Assembly: GCA_947627955.1 (NCBI GenBank)
Contig: CANQXZ010000006.1
Location: 1-49,535, forward strand
Source of the DNA: an uncultured Clostridia bacterium
GTDB taxonomy: Bacteria; Bacillota; Clostridia; Christensenellales; Borkfalkiaceae
DNA: 49,535 nucleotides
Reading direction: 5' to 3'
The translations under genes and the position numbers were made by a program. Within the stretch, counting starts at the first letter, position 1. Every line of letters starts with the position of its first letter. The notes below the pieces were generated by a model. That model was not told the DNA's origin. It worked only from the letters and a program-made list of their open reading frames with translations, and searched no databases. This document shows, in pieces, positions 13,927 to 23,066 of this stretch.

Positions 13927-16098
13927 ATGTATGCACAGGTGATCGTGGACATTGCCCACAGTCAGGTGGACAGGATCTTCGAGTATTCGTGCCCCGAGGG
14001 GCTTGCGGCGGGCAGCCGCGTAAAGGTGCCTTTCGGCGGCAGGATAATCGAGGGATTTGTAATAGGAATAGCGGAGACGTGTTCCCTTCCCGCGGACAAA
14101 GTGAAGCCGGTATATTCCGTCTTTGACGAATTGCCGGCGCTCGTGCCCGAGTGCTTTGACCTGATGGAGCACATTTCCGCACGCTATAAAGTGCCGAAAG
14201 CGACTTCGCTGAGGCTCTTTTTGCCGTCCGAAATGCGGCTCGGGAAGGTGCGCGAGGCGCAAAAGACCTTCGTCGTTTTACGCGACGGAGGACTTTCTCT
14301 GCCCAAATCCGCGAAAAAGCAGGCGGAGGCGCTCGCATATCTGAAAGAGCACGGCGAAGCCGAGCTCTCCCGTCTTTGCGCCCTGTTCGGCAGGGGCGCG
14401 GTCTCCGCGCTCATCGGAAAGGGCGCGGCTACGGCGGAAAAGAGGCGCGTAAAGCGCGCGCCGTCGGCGTTTTTAGGGGGCGGCGCGCCCGAAAGGGAGC
14501 TGACTCCCGCCCAAAATAACGCGATAGAGAGCATAGAGAGTTCCCCTAAGCGCGTGCATCTCCTGCACGGCGTTACGGGGAGCGGCAAGACGGAGATATA
14601 TTTAAGGCTCATAGCCCGCGCCATAGAGAGCGGCAAGACAGCCATATTCCTCGTGCCCGAAATTTCGCTCACCCCCCAGATGTTCGCCCAGCTGCGCGCC
14701 CGCTTTAAGGACGGGGTGGCGATATTGCATTCGGGGCTGACCGCGGGGGAGCGTTTCGACGAGTGGTGGAGGCTGAGGTCGGGCGAGGCGAAGATAGCCG
14801 TCGGCGCGCGCAGCGCCGTGTTCGCGCCCTTAAAGGACATAGGCGTAATAGTGATCGACGAGGAGCACGACGCCTCGTACTCGTCGGAGTCGGCGCCCCG
14901 CTATTCCACGGTGGAAATAGCCCGCATGCGCGCGGAATACAACGGCTGCAAGCTCGTTTTGGGGAGCGCGACGCCGTCGGTGGAGAGCTATCTCAAAGCC
15001 GAAGAGGGGGAATACGGGCTCGTGACCCTGCCCGAGCGGATAAACCGCCGCCCCCTGCCCGAGATAATCATAGCCGACATGCGCAAGGAGGCGCAGAGGG
15101 GCAACAACACCGCCTTTTCCGCCCCCTTGAAAGAGGAGCTCGCCGCAACGCTTAAAAGCGGCAATCAGGCGATACTTTTCCTCAACAGGAGGGGATATTC
15201 CCGCACGGTCATCTGCCGCGATTGCGGCTACGTCGCCAAGTGCGAAAACTGCGACGTGTCCTTGACCTATCACAGCGAGGATAACTGCCTCAAATGCCAC
15301 TACTGCGGCGCGAGATACAAGCTGCCCGCGGTATGCCCCGCGTGCGGCGGCAGACACATAATTTACAGCGGCACGGGCACGCAGAGGGTGGTGGCGGAAC
15401 TCGGGGAGCTCTTCCCCGGGGCGCGCACGCTCAGAATGGACAACGACACCGTTTCGGGCAAAGACGGGCACTATAACATACTCAAAAAGTTCGCCGCGCA
15501 CGAGGCGGATATCCTCGTCGGCACCCAGATGATAGCCAAGGGGCACGATTTCCCCTCGGTCACCCTCGTGGGCATTCTGGACGCCGACATGAGCCTGCAT
15601 TTTTCCGATTACAGGAGCGGCGAGCGCACTTTCCAGCTAATTACGCAGGTCTCGGGCAGGAGCGGGCGCGCGGACGAAAAGGGCAAGGTCGTCTTGCAGA
15701 CGTACAGCCCCGAAAACTACATTCTCCGCTATGCCGTGAAATACGACTACAAGGGCTTTTACGAAAACGAAAAGCAGGTGAGAAAAGCCACGCTTTTCCC
15801 GCCCTATTCGCTGATATGCCGCGTCATGGTGACGTCGGAAAACGACGCGCAGGCGCTTTCCGCCCTCAAAGAGGCGTACTTCTCGGCGGAGGCGCTGAGG
15901 GAAAAATATCCCGACAAATTTCTGTTTCTGAACAGGATGCACTCTCCCGTCAAAAAGATACAGGGCAAACACCGCTATCAGGTGCTCATGCGGCTGACGG
16001 ACGGGGAACTGCTCTCTGAAATTTACGAAATCGCGGCGGCGGTTTCGTCCCCCAACGTGCTCTGCTACGTGGAGGAAAATCCCGCCAATCTATCATAA
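13927..16098 (+). CDS. priA: Primosomal protein N' (PriA helicase)
   Basis: A 723-residue replication restart helicase. The N-terminal 3'-DNA-binding domain begins AQVIVDIAHSQVDRIFEYS. The helicase core has Walker A GVTGSGKTEIYL, Walker B VIDEEHDAS and GSATPSVES. The zinc-binding insertion has eight cysteines (CRDCG, CENC, CLKCHYCG, CPACGG). Motif V/VI regions GTQMIAKGHDFPSVTLVG and ITQVSGRSGR follow. It rebuilds stalled forks by loading the primosome. Position between rpoZ and def is standard. The ribosome site is weak. Confidence 0.96.
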   Translation: MYAQVIVDIAHSQVDRIFEYSCPEGLAAGSRVKVPFGGRIIEGFVIGIAETCSLPADKVKPVYSVFDELPALVPECFDLMEHISARYKVPKATSLRLFLPSEMRLGKVREAQKTFVVLRDGGLSLPKSAKKQAEALAYLKEHGEAELSRLCALFGRGAVSALIGKGAATAEKRRVKRAPSAFLGGGAPERELTPAQNNAIESIESSPKRVHLLHGVTGSGKTEIYLRLIARAIESGKTAIFLVPEISLTPQMFAQLRARFKDGVAILHSGLTAGERFDEWWRLRSGEAKIAVGARSAVFAPLKDIGVIVIDEEHDASYSSESAPRYSTVEIARMRAEYNGCKLVLGSATPSVESYLKAEEGEYGLVTLPERINRRPLPEIIIADMRKEAQRGNNTAFSAPLKEELAATLKSGNQAILFLNRRGYSRTVICRDCGYVAKCENCDVSLTYHSEDNCLKCHYCGARYKLPAVCPACGGRHIIYSGTGTQRVVAELGELFPGARTLRMDNDTVSGKDGHYNILKKFAAHEADILVGTQMIAKGHDFPSVTLVGILDADMSLHFSDYRSGERTFQLITQVSGRSGRADEKGKVVLQTYSPENYILRYAVKYDYKGFYENEKQVRKATLFPPYSLICRVMVTSENDAQALSALKEAYFSAEALREKYPDKFLFLNRMHSPVKKIQGKHRYQVLMRLTDGELLSEIYEIAAAVSSPNVLCYVEENPANLS

Positions 16099-16108
16099 GG
16101 AGCAATAT

Positions 16109-16573
16109 ATGTCGCGCAGATACGTGGTACAGACGGGCGATCCCGTGCTGAGACAAATTTGCGAGCCGGTCAAGGCGTTCAACGGGGAGCTTTGGGCTCT
16201 TCTCGACGATATGAAGACGACCGTCCGCGCGGAAAACGGGGCGGGTCTCGCCGCGCCGCAGGTGGGCGTGCCCATACGCGCCGTCGTGATCGACGTGGGC
16301 GAGGGCTATTTCGAGCTCGTAAACCCCAAGATAATCTCCGTAAAGGGCGAACAGACGGGACCCGAGGGCTGCCTTTCGGTAAAGGGCAAACAGGGCACCG
16401 TCACCCGCCCGAACGTGGTAAAAGCCGAATACAGGGACCGCAACGGCAAAAAGCACAAGCTGACGGCGGAGGGCTTTTTCGCGCGCGCGGTCTGCCACGA
16501 GCTCGACCACCTCGACGGAATACTCTATACGGATAAGGCGGCGGAGGTGTACGACCTGCCGCCCGAGGAGTGA
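16109..16573 (+). CDS. def: Peptide deformylase
   Basis: A 154-residue metalloenzyme that removes the formyl group from nascent N-terminal Met. All three motifs are present: GAGLAAPQVG, EGCLS (the metal-binding Cys) and HELDH (two His and the catalytic Glu). AAGGAG stands 7 bases ahead of the ATG. The next gene makes the formyl group it removes. Confidence 0.96.
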   Translation: MSRRYVVQTGDPVLRQICEPVKAFNGELWALLDDMKTTVRAENGAGLAAPQVGVPIRAVVIDVGEGYFELVNPKIISVKGEQTGPEGCLSVKGKQGTVTRPNVVKAEYRDRNGKKHKLTAEGFFARAVCHELDHLDGILYTDKAAEVYDLPPEE

Positions 16574-16574
16574 T

Positions 16575-17489
16575 ATGAAGATAGTCTATGCAGGCTCTCC
16601 CGCGTTCGCGGTGGAGCCCTTGAAAGCGCTCTTGTCAAGCGGCGCGTCCGTCGTGGCGGTGATAACCCAGCCCGACCGCCCCGTCGGGCGCAAAAAGACC
16701 TTAACGCCCACCCCCGTGAAGAGCTTTGCTCTCGCAAACGGGCTGAACGTGTTCGATTTTCCCAAAATCCGCGATCACGTAGCCGAGCTCGCCGCGCTCG
16801 GGGCGGACATAATGATAACGTGCGCCTACGGGCAGATTCTGCCCGAAGAACTCCTTGCCGTATTCGGGGGTGGGGTGTGGAATCTGCACGCCTCCCTTCT
16901 CCCCAAGTTCAGGGGCGCTTCCCCCATACAGGCGGCTATTCTCGCGGGCGAGGAGTATACGGGGATAACCGTCATGAAGACGGAGCCCGAGCTCGACAGC
17001 GGGGATATCCTGCTCGTAAAGAGGTGCAAGACGGGCAAAATGACCTGCGGGCAGCTCGGCGAAAAGCTCTCGTCGCTCGCCGCCGAAGCGGCTGTGGAAG
17101 CCGTAGAGCTCATTTCGGCGGGGAACGTACAGCTCCTCATGCAGGACTCCGCCTCGGTCTCCTATTGCAGGAAGATAAAAAAAGAGGACTGCGAAATAGA
17201 TTTTTCGGCTTCCGCGGAGGAGGCGGTAAGGAAGATCAAGGCGTTCAGCCCCGAACCCGCGGCTTATTCCCGCCTGAACGGCGCGGCGCTCAATATCCTT
17301 GACGCCGAAGAGGTTATAGGCTCGGGCGCGGCGGGCGAAGTTCTGCGCGCGGGCGGCGGCGAGATCGTGGTCGCGTGCGGCAAAAACGCAATACGTATCG
17401 ACATTTTGCAGCTTGCGGGCGGCAAAATAATGGGTGCAAAGGACTTTTTGAACGGCAGAAAGATAAAGGTGGGAGACATCCTTGGTTAA
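16575..17489 (+). CDS. fmt: Methionyl-tRNA formyltransferase
   Basis: A 304-residue enzyme that formylates Met-tRNAi with 10-formyl-tetrahydrofolate. Key parts: ITQPDRPVGR, HASLLPKFRGASPIQAAIL with the catalytic region and the preceding Asn (NLHAS), and MKTEPELDSGDIL. A C-terminal OB-like domain contributes tRNA binding. It starts 1 base after the def stop. The next gene starts within its last codons. Confidence 0.95.
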   Translation: MKIVYAGSPAFAVEPLKALLSSGASVVAVITQPDRPVGRKKTLTPTPVKSFALANGLNVFDFPKIRDHVAELAALGADIMITCAYGQILPEELLAVFGGGVWNLHASLLPKFRGASPIQAAILAGEEYTGITVMKTEPELDSGDILLVKRCKTGKMTCGQLGEKLSSLAAEAAVEAVELISAGNVQLLMQDSASVSYCRKIKKEDCEIDFSASAEEAVRKIKAFSPEPAAYSRLNGAALNILDAEEVIGSGAAGEVLRAGGGEIVVACGKNAIRIDILQLAGGKIMGAKDFLNGRKIKVGDILG

Positions 17490-18714
17490 TCCTCTCGCGG
17501 ACCCCTATCTCGTGCTCTCCAAGGTGTACAGGGAGGGGGCGTACTTAAAACATGCGCTTGCGGGCGTTCCTTTGGAGCCCGAGGGCAGGGCGCGCACGGT
17601 GAAGATATGCTACGGCGTCATCGAAAAGGATATCTTTTTGGAGGCGGTCATCGCCGCCAACGCCGGGCGCACGCCCCGCTCTTCCGTGAAGCTGATCTTG
17701 AAGATAGCCCTCTACATGCTCGAATTCATGGGCAAGCACGGCTATATGGTCATAGATTGCGCGGTGGAGCTCGTCAAAAAGGCGGGCAAGGGCGGCGCGG
17801 CGGGCTTCGTAAACGCCTTTTTGCGCTCTTATAAGCTCCCGCCCCCGCCGCAGACGGAGTACGGGCGGCTCTCTTCGGAGTACGGCGCGCCCGTGTGGCT
17901 TGTAAAAAAGCTGAAGCGGCGATACAAGGGGCAAACCGAGGCGATACTTGCCGCAAAGAGCCGCGGACTGTGCGTGCGGTTTGTGCGCGGCGCGGAAAAA
18001 TATCTGTCCCGCCCGCACATCGATACGCCCTTCGAGGGGGTATATATCTTCCCCGAATTCGTCCGCGACGGCGGCTTTGCGGCGGGCGACTACACCTTCC
18101 AATCCGTGGGCTCGGCGGCGATCTGCGCGGCGGTGGAGGGCGGAGAAAAACTTCTCGACGCCTGCGCGGCGCCGGGCGGCAAATCCGTGACCCTCTCCCA
18201 TAAGTTCGGCAGCGTGCTCGCCCGCGATATCCACCCGCACAGGGTGCGCCTTATCGGGGAGTACGCCGCGCGCATGGGCGTGGAAAATATCCGCGCGGAG
18301 GTATACGACAGCTCCGTATACGACCCCTCGCTGTGCGGCGCGTTCGACGCCGTTCTGGTAGACGCCCCCTGCTCGGGCACGGGCGTGATAAACGAAAATC
18401 CCGACATAATGCTGAGGCGCATGGAGAGCGACGTGCAGTCTCTCGCCCGGACCCAGCTCGCCATATTGTCGGCGTGCGCGGGATACGTGAAGGAGGGCGG
18501 CGCGCTCTATTACTCCACATGTTCGGTGCTGCCCGAGGAAAACGACAGCGTGGCGTACTCGTTTATGAGGGAGCACCCCGAATTCACGCTGAAAATACCC
18601 TCTTCCCCGCTCGCCCACGAAAAAACGCCGTTCGGACTGCAATTTTTACCGCATATTTCCCTCGGCGCAGGATTTTTTTTGACAAGTTTCATAAAAAACC
18701 GCACAGATGTGTGA
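17482..18714 (+). CDS. rsmB: 16S rRNA m5C967 methyltransferase RsmB
   Basis: A 410-residue protein: a NusB-like RNA-binding domain (residues 1-130) followed by a SAM methyltransferase. The SAM site is LLDACAAPGGKS. The two cysteines of the m5C mechanism are in DAPCSGTG and YSTCSVLPEEN. The start is a TTG overlapping the fmt end, with GGGAG 7 bases upstream. In most Clostridia rlmN follows at once; here a large TIR-LRR gene intervenes. Confidence 0.94.
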   Translation: MVNPLADPYLVLSKVYREGAYLKHALAGVPLEPEGRARTVKICYGVIEKDIFLEAVIAANAGRTPRSSVKLILKIALYMLEFMGKHGYMVIDCAVELVKKAGKGGAAGFVNAFLRSYKLPPPPQTEYGRLSSEYGAPVWLVKKLKRRYKGQTEAILAAKSRGLCVRFVRGAEKYLSRPHIDTPFEGVYIFPEFVRDGGFAAGDYTFQSVGSAAICAAVEGGEKLLDACAAPGGKSVTLSHKFGSVLARDIHPHRVRLIGEYAARMGVENIRAEVYDSSVYDPSLCGAFDAVLVDAPCSGTGVINENPDIMLRRMESDVQSLARTQLAILSACAGYVKEGGALYYSTCSVLPEENDSVAYSFMREHPEFTLKIPSSPLAHEKTPFGLQFLPHISLGAGFFLTSFIKNRTDV

Positions 18715-18720
18715 TATAAT
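18712..18720 (+). promoter_or_regulatory. Extended -10 promoter of the TIR-LRR gene
   Basis: TGATATAAT fits an extended -10 box (TGN-TATAAT), 28 bases before the ATG. No good -35 at the right distance; a TTGACA lies too far upstream (30-base gap). The gene has its own transcription start despite sitting inside a housekeeping cluster. Confidence 0.5.
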
Positions 18721-18748
18721 ATAAAAAACGGCATACAGGAGAAAAACC

Positions 18749-21325
18749 ATGGCTGAACTCAAACTACACAAGTGTAAACTCTGTGGCGAGCCGCTGGATA
18801 TCACGAAGGCGGTCGGCGGAGCCGTGCAGTGCGGATACTGCGGGACTATGTATACCCTGCCCAAGGAGACCGCGGACGACAGGCTTTTAAACTTCCTCGA
18901 TTCGGGCGAACTCTCGCTGGATAAGGGAGACTTTGAGGGAGCAATGACTTCGTACTCAAAAGCCGCCGAGATAGACGGCAACGAGCCCGAAGCCCATTTC
19001 GGCAAAGCCCTCTCGAAGTTCAAGGTGAGGTATATAAAGGACGAGGTCGCCAACAGGTTACAGCCCATATGCTACGAGGTCACGGACAAGAAATTCTCGG
19101 ACGACCCCGACTACATGAGGGCTTACATGAAAGCCACACCCGAACAGCGCGCGGTGTACGAGGAAAAGGCAAAGGATATAGATTACATACAGTCCGAGTT
19201 CTATAATCTGAAACAATCGGGGCTGGACTATGACTGCTTTATCTGCGTAAAGGTGACGGACGACAATACGAAACTTCGCACGGCGGACTATAAGTATGCG
19301 GACGACATATACTTTGCGTTGAAGAAGAAGTACAAGCCGTTTTTCTCGGAGAGAGAGCTGACGAACGTCACGGGCGCGGACTATGAGGCGAGGATACTAT
19401 ATGCGCTTTACAGTTCGGAGTGCATGCTTGTCGTGTGCGGGGACGAAGAATACTTGCAGACCAAGTGGGTAAAGAACGAATACAGCCGCTTTTTAAAACT
19501 TGTGAACGATTCCGAAAAGGAGACGGACAGCATAGCGATAGCTTTCACGGGTAAGCCTATAGAAAGGCTCCCGGGACGAAACGGCAAGTTGCAGGGGATA
19601 GACTTGGGTAAGCTCGGCGCGCTGTCGCGCGTAGAGGAGTTTGTGGACAGCCACACTCCCGCAGCCCGGGCAAAGCGGGCAGCCGAAGCCGAGGCAAAGA
19701 AGCGCGCCGCCGAAGAGCAGAAGAGGGAGCTCGCCGAACAGCGCCGCGCTCTCGAAGAGCAGCGCAAGGCAATGGAAGAGCAACAGCGGCAGTTTGCCGA
19801 GCAGCTCGAAAAAATAAAAAACGCCCCCTCGGGCAATATCTCCTATGAGGAACTCGCCAAAAGAATCGAGGAACAGCGCATAGCGCGCGAAAAGGAAGAA
19901 GCGGAAAGAAAACGTCAGGAAGAGGAGCGCATAGCGCGCGAGAAACGTGAAAAGGAAGAAGCCGAGCGCAAAAAGCGCGAAGAAGAGGAGAGAATAAAAA
20001 ATCTCGGATTCGAAATTTTCGGAACAGAATTTAAAAAATATACGGGCAAGGGCGGAGATGTGAAAATTCCGCACAATGTAACTTCTATTGCCGGTTCCGC
20101 ATTTAGAGGGTGCACGCAACTTAAACACATTATTATACCTATCAGTGTAACATCAATAGGTGCGGCTGCATTTCAAGGTTGTACGAACCTCAAAAGCATA
20201 ACCATACCCGAGGGAGTAACCTCAATCGGCGCGGCGACGTTTGATGGTTGTACAAACCTTGAAAGCATAATAATACCCGACGGTGTTACTTCAATCGGAG
20301 ATAAAGCATTTGGTGGTTGCAAAAAACTCACAGACATTACTATCCCCGCGGGCGTAACTTCTATCGGTAGAGGAATATTTGAAAGGTGCAGTAGTCTTAA
20401 AAGTATAGTAATTCCCGATAGATTGACTTATATCGGTGACGCCATGTTTAATTGGTGCGAAAATCTTACAAGCGTAACTATTCCGAACAGCGTTACTTCG
20501 ATCGGCGCGGCTGCGTTCAATAACTGCCATAGTCTTGAAAATATAGTACTGCCTGCAAGTGTGACTTCTATCGGCATAGAGGCGTTCCAGGGATGCACAA
20601 GCCTTATGAATATATCCTTGCCAAATATTGGCGGGTTAGGCGAAAGAGTGTTCAGTGGCTGTATAAAACTTACAGGCATAACGATACCCGAGAGCGTCAG
20701 CGTTATCGGCAGTGGTGCATTCAAGGACTGTGTAAGTCTTACTGAAATAACTATACCTAAAAGTGTGACCAGTATAGGTATATCGGCACTTGAAAATTGC
20801 CGTGGTCTTAAAAGTATAACCTTACCATTTGTGGGCAACGAACCTAACGCACCAAAAAATAAACATTTTGGTTATATTTTCGGTGCGCTTGATTATACAA
20901 CAAATTCAAAATTTGTGCCCGAATCATTGAAGAACGTGAACATTACCGACGGCGTGAGCATAGAAGCTAATGCGTTTTATGATTGTTCATGCCTTACAAA
21001 CGTAACAATATCCTCCACGAGAGTGCAATTTATCCGCGACAGGGCGTTTGGTTGTTGCAGAAGCCTTAAAAGTATGACTATACCCCCAACTGTAACTTTT
21101 ATCGGCGAAAAGGCGTTCGCTTTTTGCAATCTTACAAGCGTAATCATACCAAAAAGTGTAACTTTTATCGGCAAAGAGGCGTTCTATTACTGCTTAAACC
21201 TTAAAATATACTGCCACGCAGATAAGAAGCCAGAGGATTGGGCAGCGGATTGGAATCTGACGGAAGAGGGCAATATTTTCACCAAAAAGAAAGCGACAGT
21301 CGTGTGGTGTTATAGAGGAATATAG
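18749..21325 (+). CDS. Zinc ribbon-TPR-TIR-coiled coil-LRR protein (possible immune sensor/effector)
   Basis: An 858-residue multidomain protein. Residues 8-31 form a zinc ribbon (Cys9, 12, 28, 31). A TPR-like pair of helices lies at 55-95. Residues about 158-300 are TIR-like: YDCFICVKV as the first strand, FFSERELTNVTGADYEARI, and CMLVVCGDEEYLQTKWVKNEYSRFL. Glu203 is my candidate for the catalytic Glu of NAD-cleaving TIRs (inference). Residues 305-415 are a charged coiled coil of Ala/Glu/Arg/Lys. From 437 to the end are about 15 BspA-type leucine-rich repeats with the pattern VTSIGxxAFxGCxxLKxIxIP. No signal peptide or membrane segment, so it should be cytoplasmic. The LRR half is clearly AT-richer than the N-terminal half. 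It separates rsmB from rlmN, which are normally adjacent. A role in phage defence or stress sensing is plausible but unproven. Confidence 0.85.
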   Translation: MAELKLHKCKLCGEPLDITKAVGGAVQCGYCGTMYTLPKETADDRLLNFLDSGELSLDKGDFEGAMTSYSKAAEIDGNEPEAHFGKALSKFKVRYIKDEVANRLQPICYEVTDKKFSDDPDYMRAYMKATPEQRAVYEEKAKDIDYIQSEFYNLKQSGLDYDCFICVKVTDDNTKLRTADYKYADDIYFALKKKYKPFFSERELTNVTGADYEARILYALYSSECMLVVCGDEEYLQTKWVKNEYSRFLKLVNDSEKETDSIAIAFTGKPIERLPGRNGKLQGIDLGKLGALSRVEEFVDSHTPAARAKRAAEAEAKKRAAEEQKRELAEQRRALEEQRKAMEEQQRQFAEQLEKIKNAPSGNISYEELAKRIEEQRIAREKEEAERKRQEEERIAREKREKEEAERKKREEEERIKNLGFEIFGTEFKKYTGKGGDVKIPHNVTSIAGSAFRGCTQLKHIIIPISVTSIGAAAFQGCTNLKSITIPEGVTSIGAATFDGCTNLESIIIPDGVTSIGDKAFGGCKKLTDITIPAGVTSIGRGIFERCSSLKSIVIPDRLTYIGDAMFNWCENLTSVTIPNSVTSIGAAAFNNCHSLENIVLPASVTSIGIEAFQGCTSLMNISLPNIGGLGERVFSGCIKLTGITIPESVSVIGSGAFKDCVSLTEITIPKSVTSIGISALENCRGLKSITLPFVGNEPNAPKNKHFGYIFGALDYTTNSKFVPESLKNVNITDGVSIEANAFYDCSCLTNVTISSTRVQFIRDRAFGCCRSLKSMTIPPTVTFIGEKAFAFCNLTSVIIPKSVTFIGKEAFYYCLNLKIYCHADKKPEDWAADWNLTEEGNIFTKKKATVVWCYRGI
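20063..21215 (+). repeat. Tandem BspA-type LRR-coding repeats
   Basis: About 15 units of 66-69 bases, each coding one LRR_5 unit. Copies differ widely in DNA but keep the protein pattern; one degenerate stretch interrupts them around 20830-20940. Base composition is lower in GC than flanking genes. Confidence 0.8.
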
Positions 21326-21337
21326 ATAAGCGGCAGA

Positions 21338-22387
21338 ATGAAAGAGATATTGCAGGATATGTCCTTTGAAAGGCTAACAGAACTCGTGGCGGAACTCGGC
21401 GGAAAACCCTTCCGCGCAAAACAGCTGTTCACGGGGCTTATGAAGGGCAAAAAAATTTCCGAAATAAATGTGGACGGCGCGCTGAGGGAGAGCTTGCTCG
21501 CCCGCTTCGAGGACGAGCCCGTCAGAATAATAAAGACCCTCACCGCCGCCGACGGCACGGAAAAGTACCTTTTCCGCCTTGCGGACGGCAACATTGTGGA
21601 GGGCGTGCTCATGAAATACAAGTACGGCAACACCCAATGCGTTTCCACGCAGGTGGGGTGCCGCATGGGCTGCAAGTTCTGCGCGAGCACCTTGGGCGGG
21701 CTGGTGCGCAACCTGACTTCCGGGGAGATTTCGGCGCAGGTGCAAAAAGTGAACGCCCTGCACGCCTCGGGGAAGGAGCGCGGGGTCACGAATATCGTGC
21801 TTATGGGCAGCGGCGAGCCCCTCGACAACTATGAAAACGTAAAAAACTTCATAAAAAATATCTCGGCGGAGGGGGGACTGAACATTTCCACCCGCAACAT
21901 ATCCCTCTCCACCTGCGGGCTGGCTCCCGCCATATACAAGCTCGCGGAAGAGGGCTGGGGAGTGAACCTCACTGTCTCCCTGCACGCCGCGGACGACGAG
22001 GGCAGGCGGCGCACGATGCCCGTCGCCAACAGATACACGATATCCGAGATATTGAAGGCGTGCGACTACTACTTCAAAAAGACGGGCAGGCGGTATATCT
22101 TCGAATACGCCCTCATTTCGGGGGAGAACTGCGGCAAGGAGCACGCGGCTAAGCTGATATCCCTTTTAAAGGGCAAGCCCTGCCACGTGAACCTGATAAG
22201 GCTGAACGAGGTGAAGGAGAGGAAGCTCTCCTCCGCGGACGAAAAGGAGGCTTACCGCTTTTTGGGACTACTCGAAGAGGGCGGGCTCTCGGTCACGCTG
22301 AGGCGGCGGACGGGGGCGGACATAGGCGGCGCGTGCGGGCAGCTCCGCGCGGGATATTTGGGTGAAAACGACGGCGGACAGCCGTAA
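21338..22387 (+). CDS. rlmN: 23S rRNA A2503 / tRNA A37 C2-methyltransferase RlmN
   Basis: A 349-residue radical SAM methyltransferase. The cluster motif CRMGCKFC places the Fe-S cysteines at 108, 112 and 115. GEISAQV, NIVLMGSGEPLDNY, STCGLAP and the C-terminal TLRRRTGADIGGACGQLR with the methyl-carrying cysteine are all diagnostic. It makes m2A in 23S rRNA and in some tRNAs. It starts 12 bases after the TIR-LRR gene and is likely co-transcribed with it and with rpe and thiN. Confidence 0.96.
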   Translation: MKEILQDMSFERLTELVAELGGKPFRAKQLFTGLMKGKKISEINVDGALRESLLARFEDEPVRIIKTLTAADGTEKYLFRLADGNIVEGVLMKYKYGNTQCVSTQVGCRMGCKFCASTLGGLVRNLTSGEISAQVQKVNALHASGKERGVTNIVLMGSGEPLDNYENVKNFIKNISAEGGLNISTRNISLSTCGLAPAIYKLAEEGWGVNLTVSLHAADDEGRRRTMPVANRYTISEILKACDYYFKKTGRRYIFEYALISGENCGKEHAAKLISLLKGKPCHVNLIRLNEVKERKLSSADEKEAYRFLGLLEEGGLSVTLRRRTGADIGGACGQLRAGYLGENDGGQP

Positions 22388-22400
22388 AAGAGGTGAACAT

Positions 22401-23066
22401 ATGAAGATCAAGGTTGCGCCTTCCATACTTTCGGCGGATTTTTCCGCCATGGGCGAGGCGATAAAAAGGACCGAGGCGGCGGGCGCCGACCTCATTCACT
22501 GCGACGTCATGGACGGCAGTTTTGTGGAGCCCATAACTTTCGGCGGGCAGATGGTGAAAAACATACGCCCGCTCACAAAACTCCCCCTCGACTGCCACCT
22601 CATGATAGAGCACCCCAAAACGCAGATAAAGTTTTTCGCCGAGGCGGGGGCGGACATAATAACCGTGCACTACAAGGCGTGCAAAAAAATTTCGGACAGC
22701 TACCTCGAAGAGACGCTGAACCTTATAAAGAGCTACGGCGTGAAGTGCGGCGTGGCGATAAATCCCGACGTGGACGTGGAAAAGGTCTTTGACGTGTTCC
22801 CGCTGTGCGACATGGTCCTTATCATGAGCGTTTACCCGGGCTACGGCGGGCAGAAATTCATTCCCGAAACGCTTGAAAAGGTCAAAAAGGCGCGCGAATT
22901 TGCCCGTTTTTCGGGCATGGACGGGCTCGACATAGAGATAGACGGGGGCGTGACGGAGGAAAACGCCGCCGCGATCAAGGCGGCTGGCGCGAACGTGCTC
23001 GTCGCGGGGAGCGCGTTTTTCCGCTCTCCCGACCCAGCAAAGACGGTGAGGATACTCGCCGAATGA
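22401..23066 (+). CDS. rpe: Ribulose-phosphate 3-epimerase
   Basis: A 221-residue TIM-barrel epimerase interconverting ribulose-5-P and xylulose-5-P. Diagnostic: APSILSADFSAMG, HCDVMDGSFVEPITFG, CHLMIEHP, MSVYPGYGGQKFIPE and EIDGGVTEENA. Start chosen at the ATG behind AGAGGTG. It lies 13 bases after rlmN; in Bacilli and many Clostridia stp, prkC and rsgA lie between them and these are missing here. Confidence 0.95.
   Translation: MKIKVAPSILSADFSAMGEAIKRTEAAGADLIHCDVMDGSFVEPITFGGQMVKNIRPLTKLPLDCHLMIEHPKTQIKFFAEAGADIITVHYKACKKISDSYLEETLNLIKSYGVKCGVAINPDVDVEKVFDVFPLCDMVLIMSVYPGYGGQKFIPETLEKVKKAREFARFSGMDGLDIEIDGGVTEENAAAIKAAGANVLVAGSAFFRSPDPAKTVRILAE

Noticed and set aside
18679-18684. TTGACA as -35 of the TIR-LRR gene
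   Set aside because: It is 30 bases from the TATAAT box, far outside the functional range; an extended -10 is the better reading.
20063-21215. Regular 66-69 base repeats as a possible CRISPR array
   Set aside because: Repeats are coding, diverge at DNA level and keep an LRR protein pattern; no spacer-repeat alternation and no cas genes.
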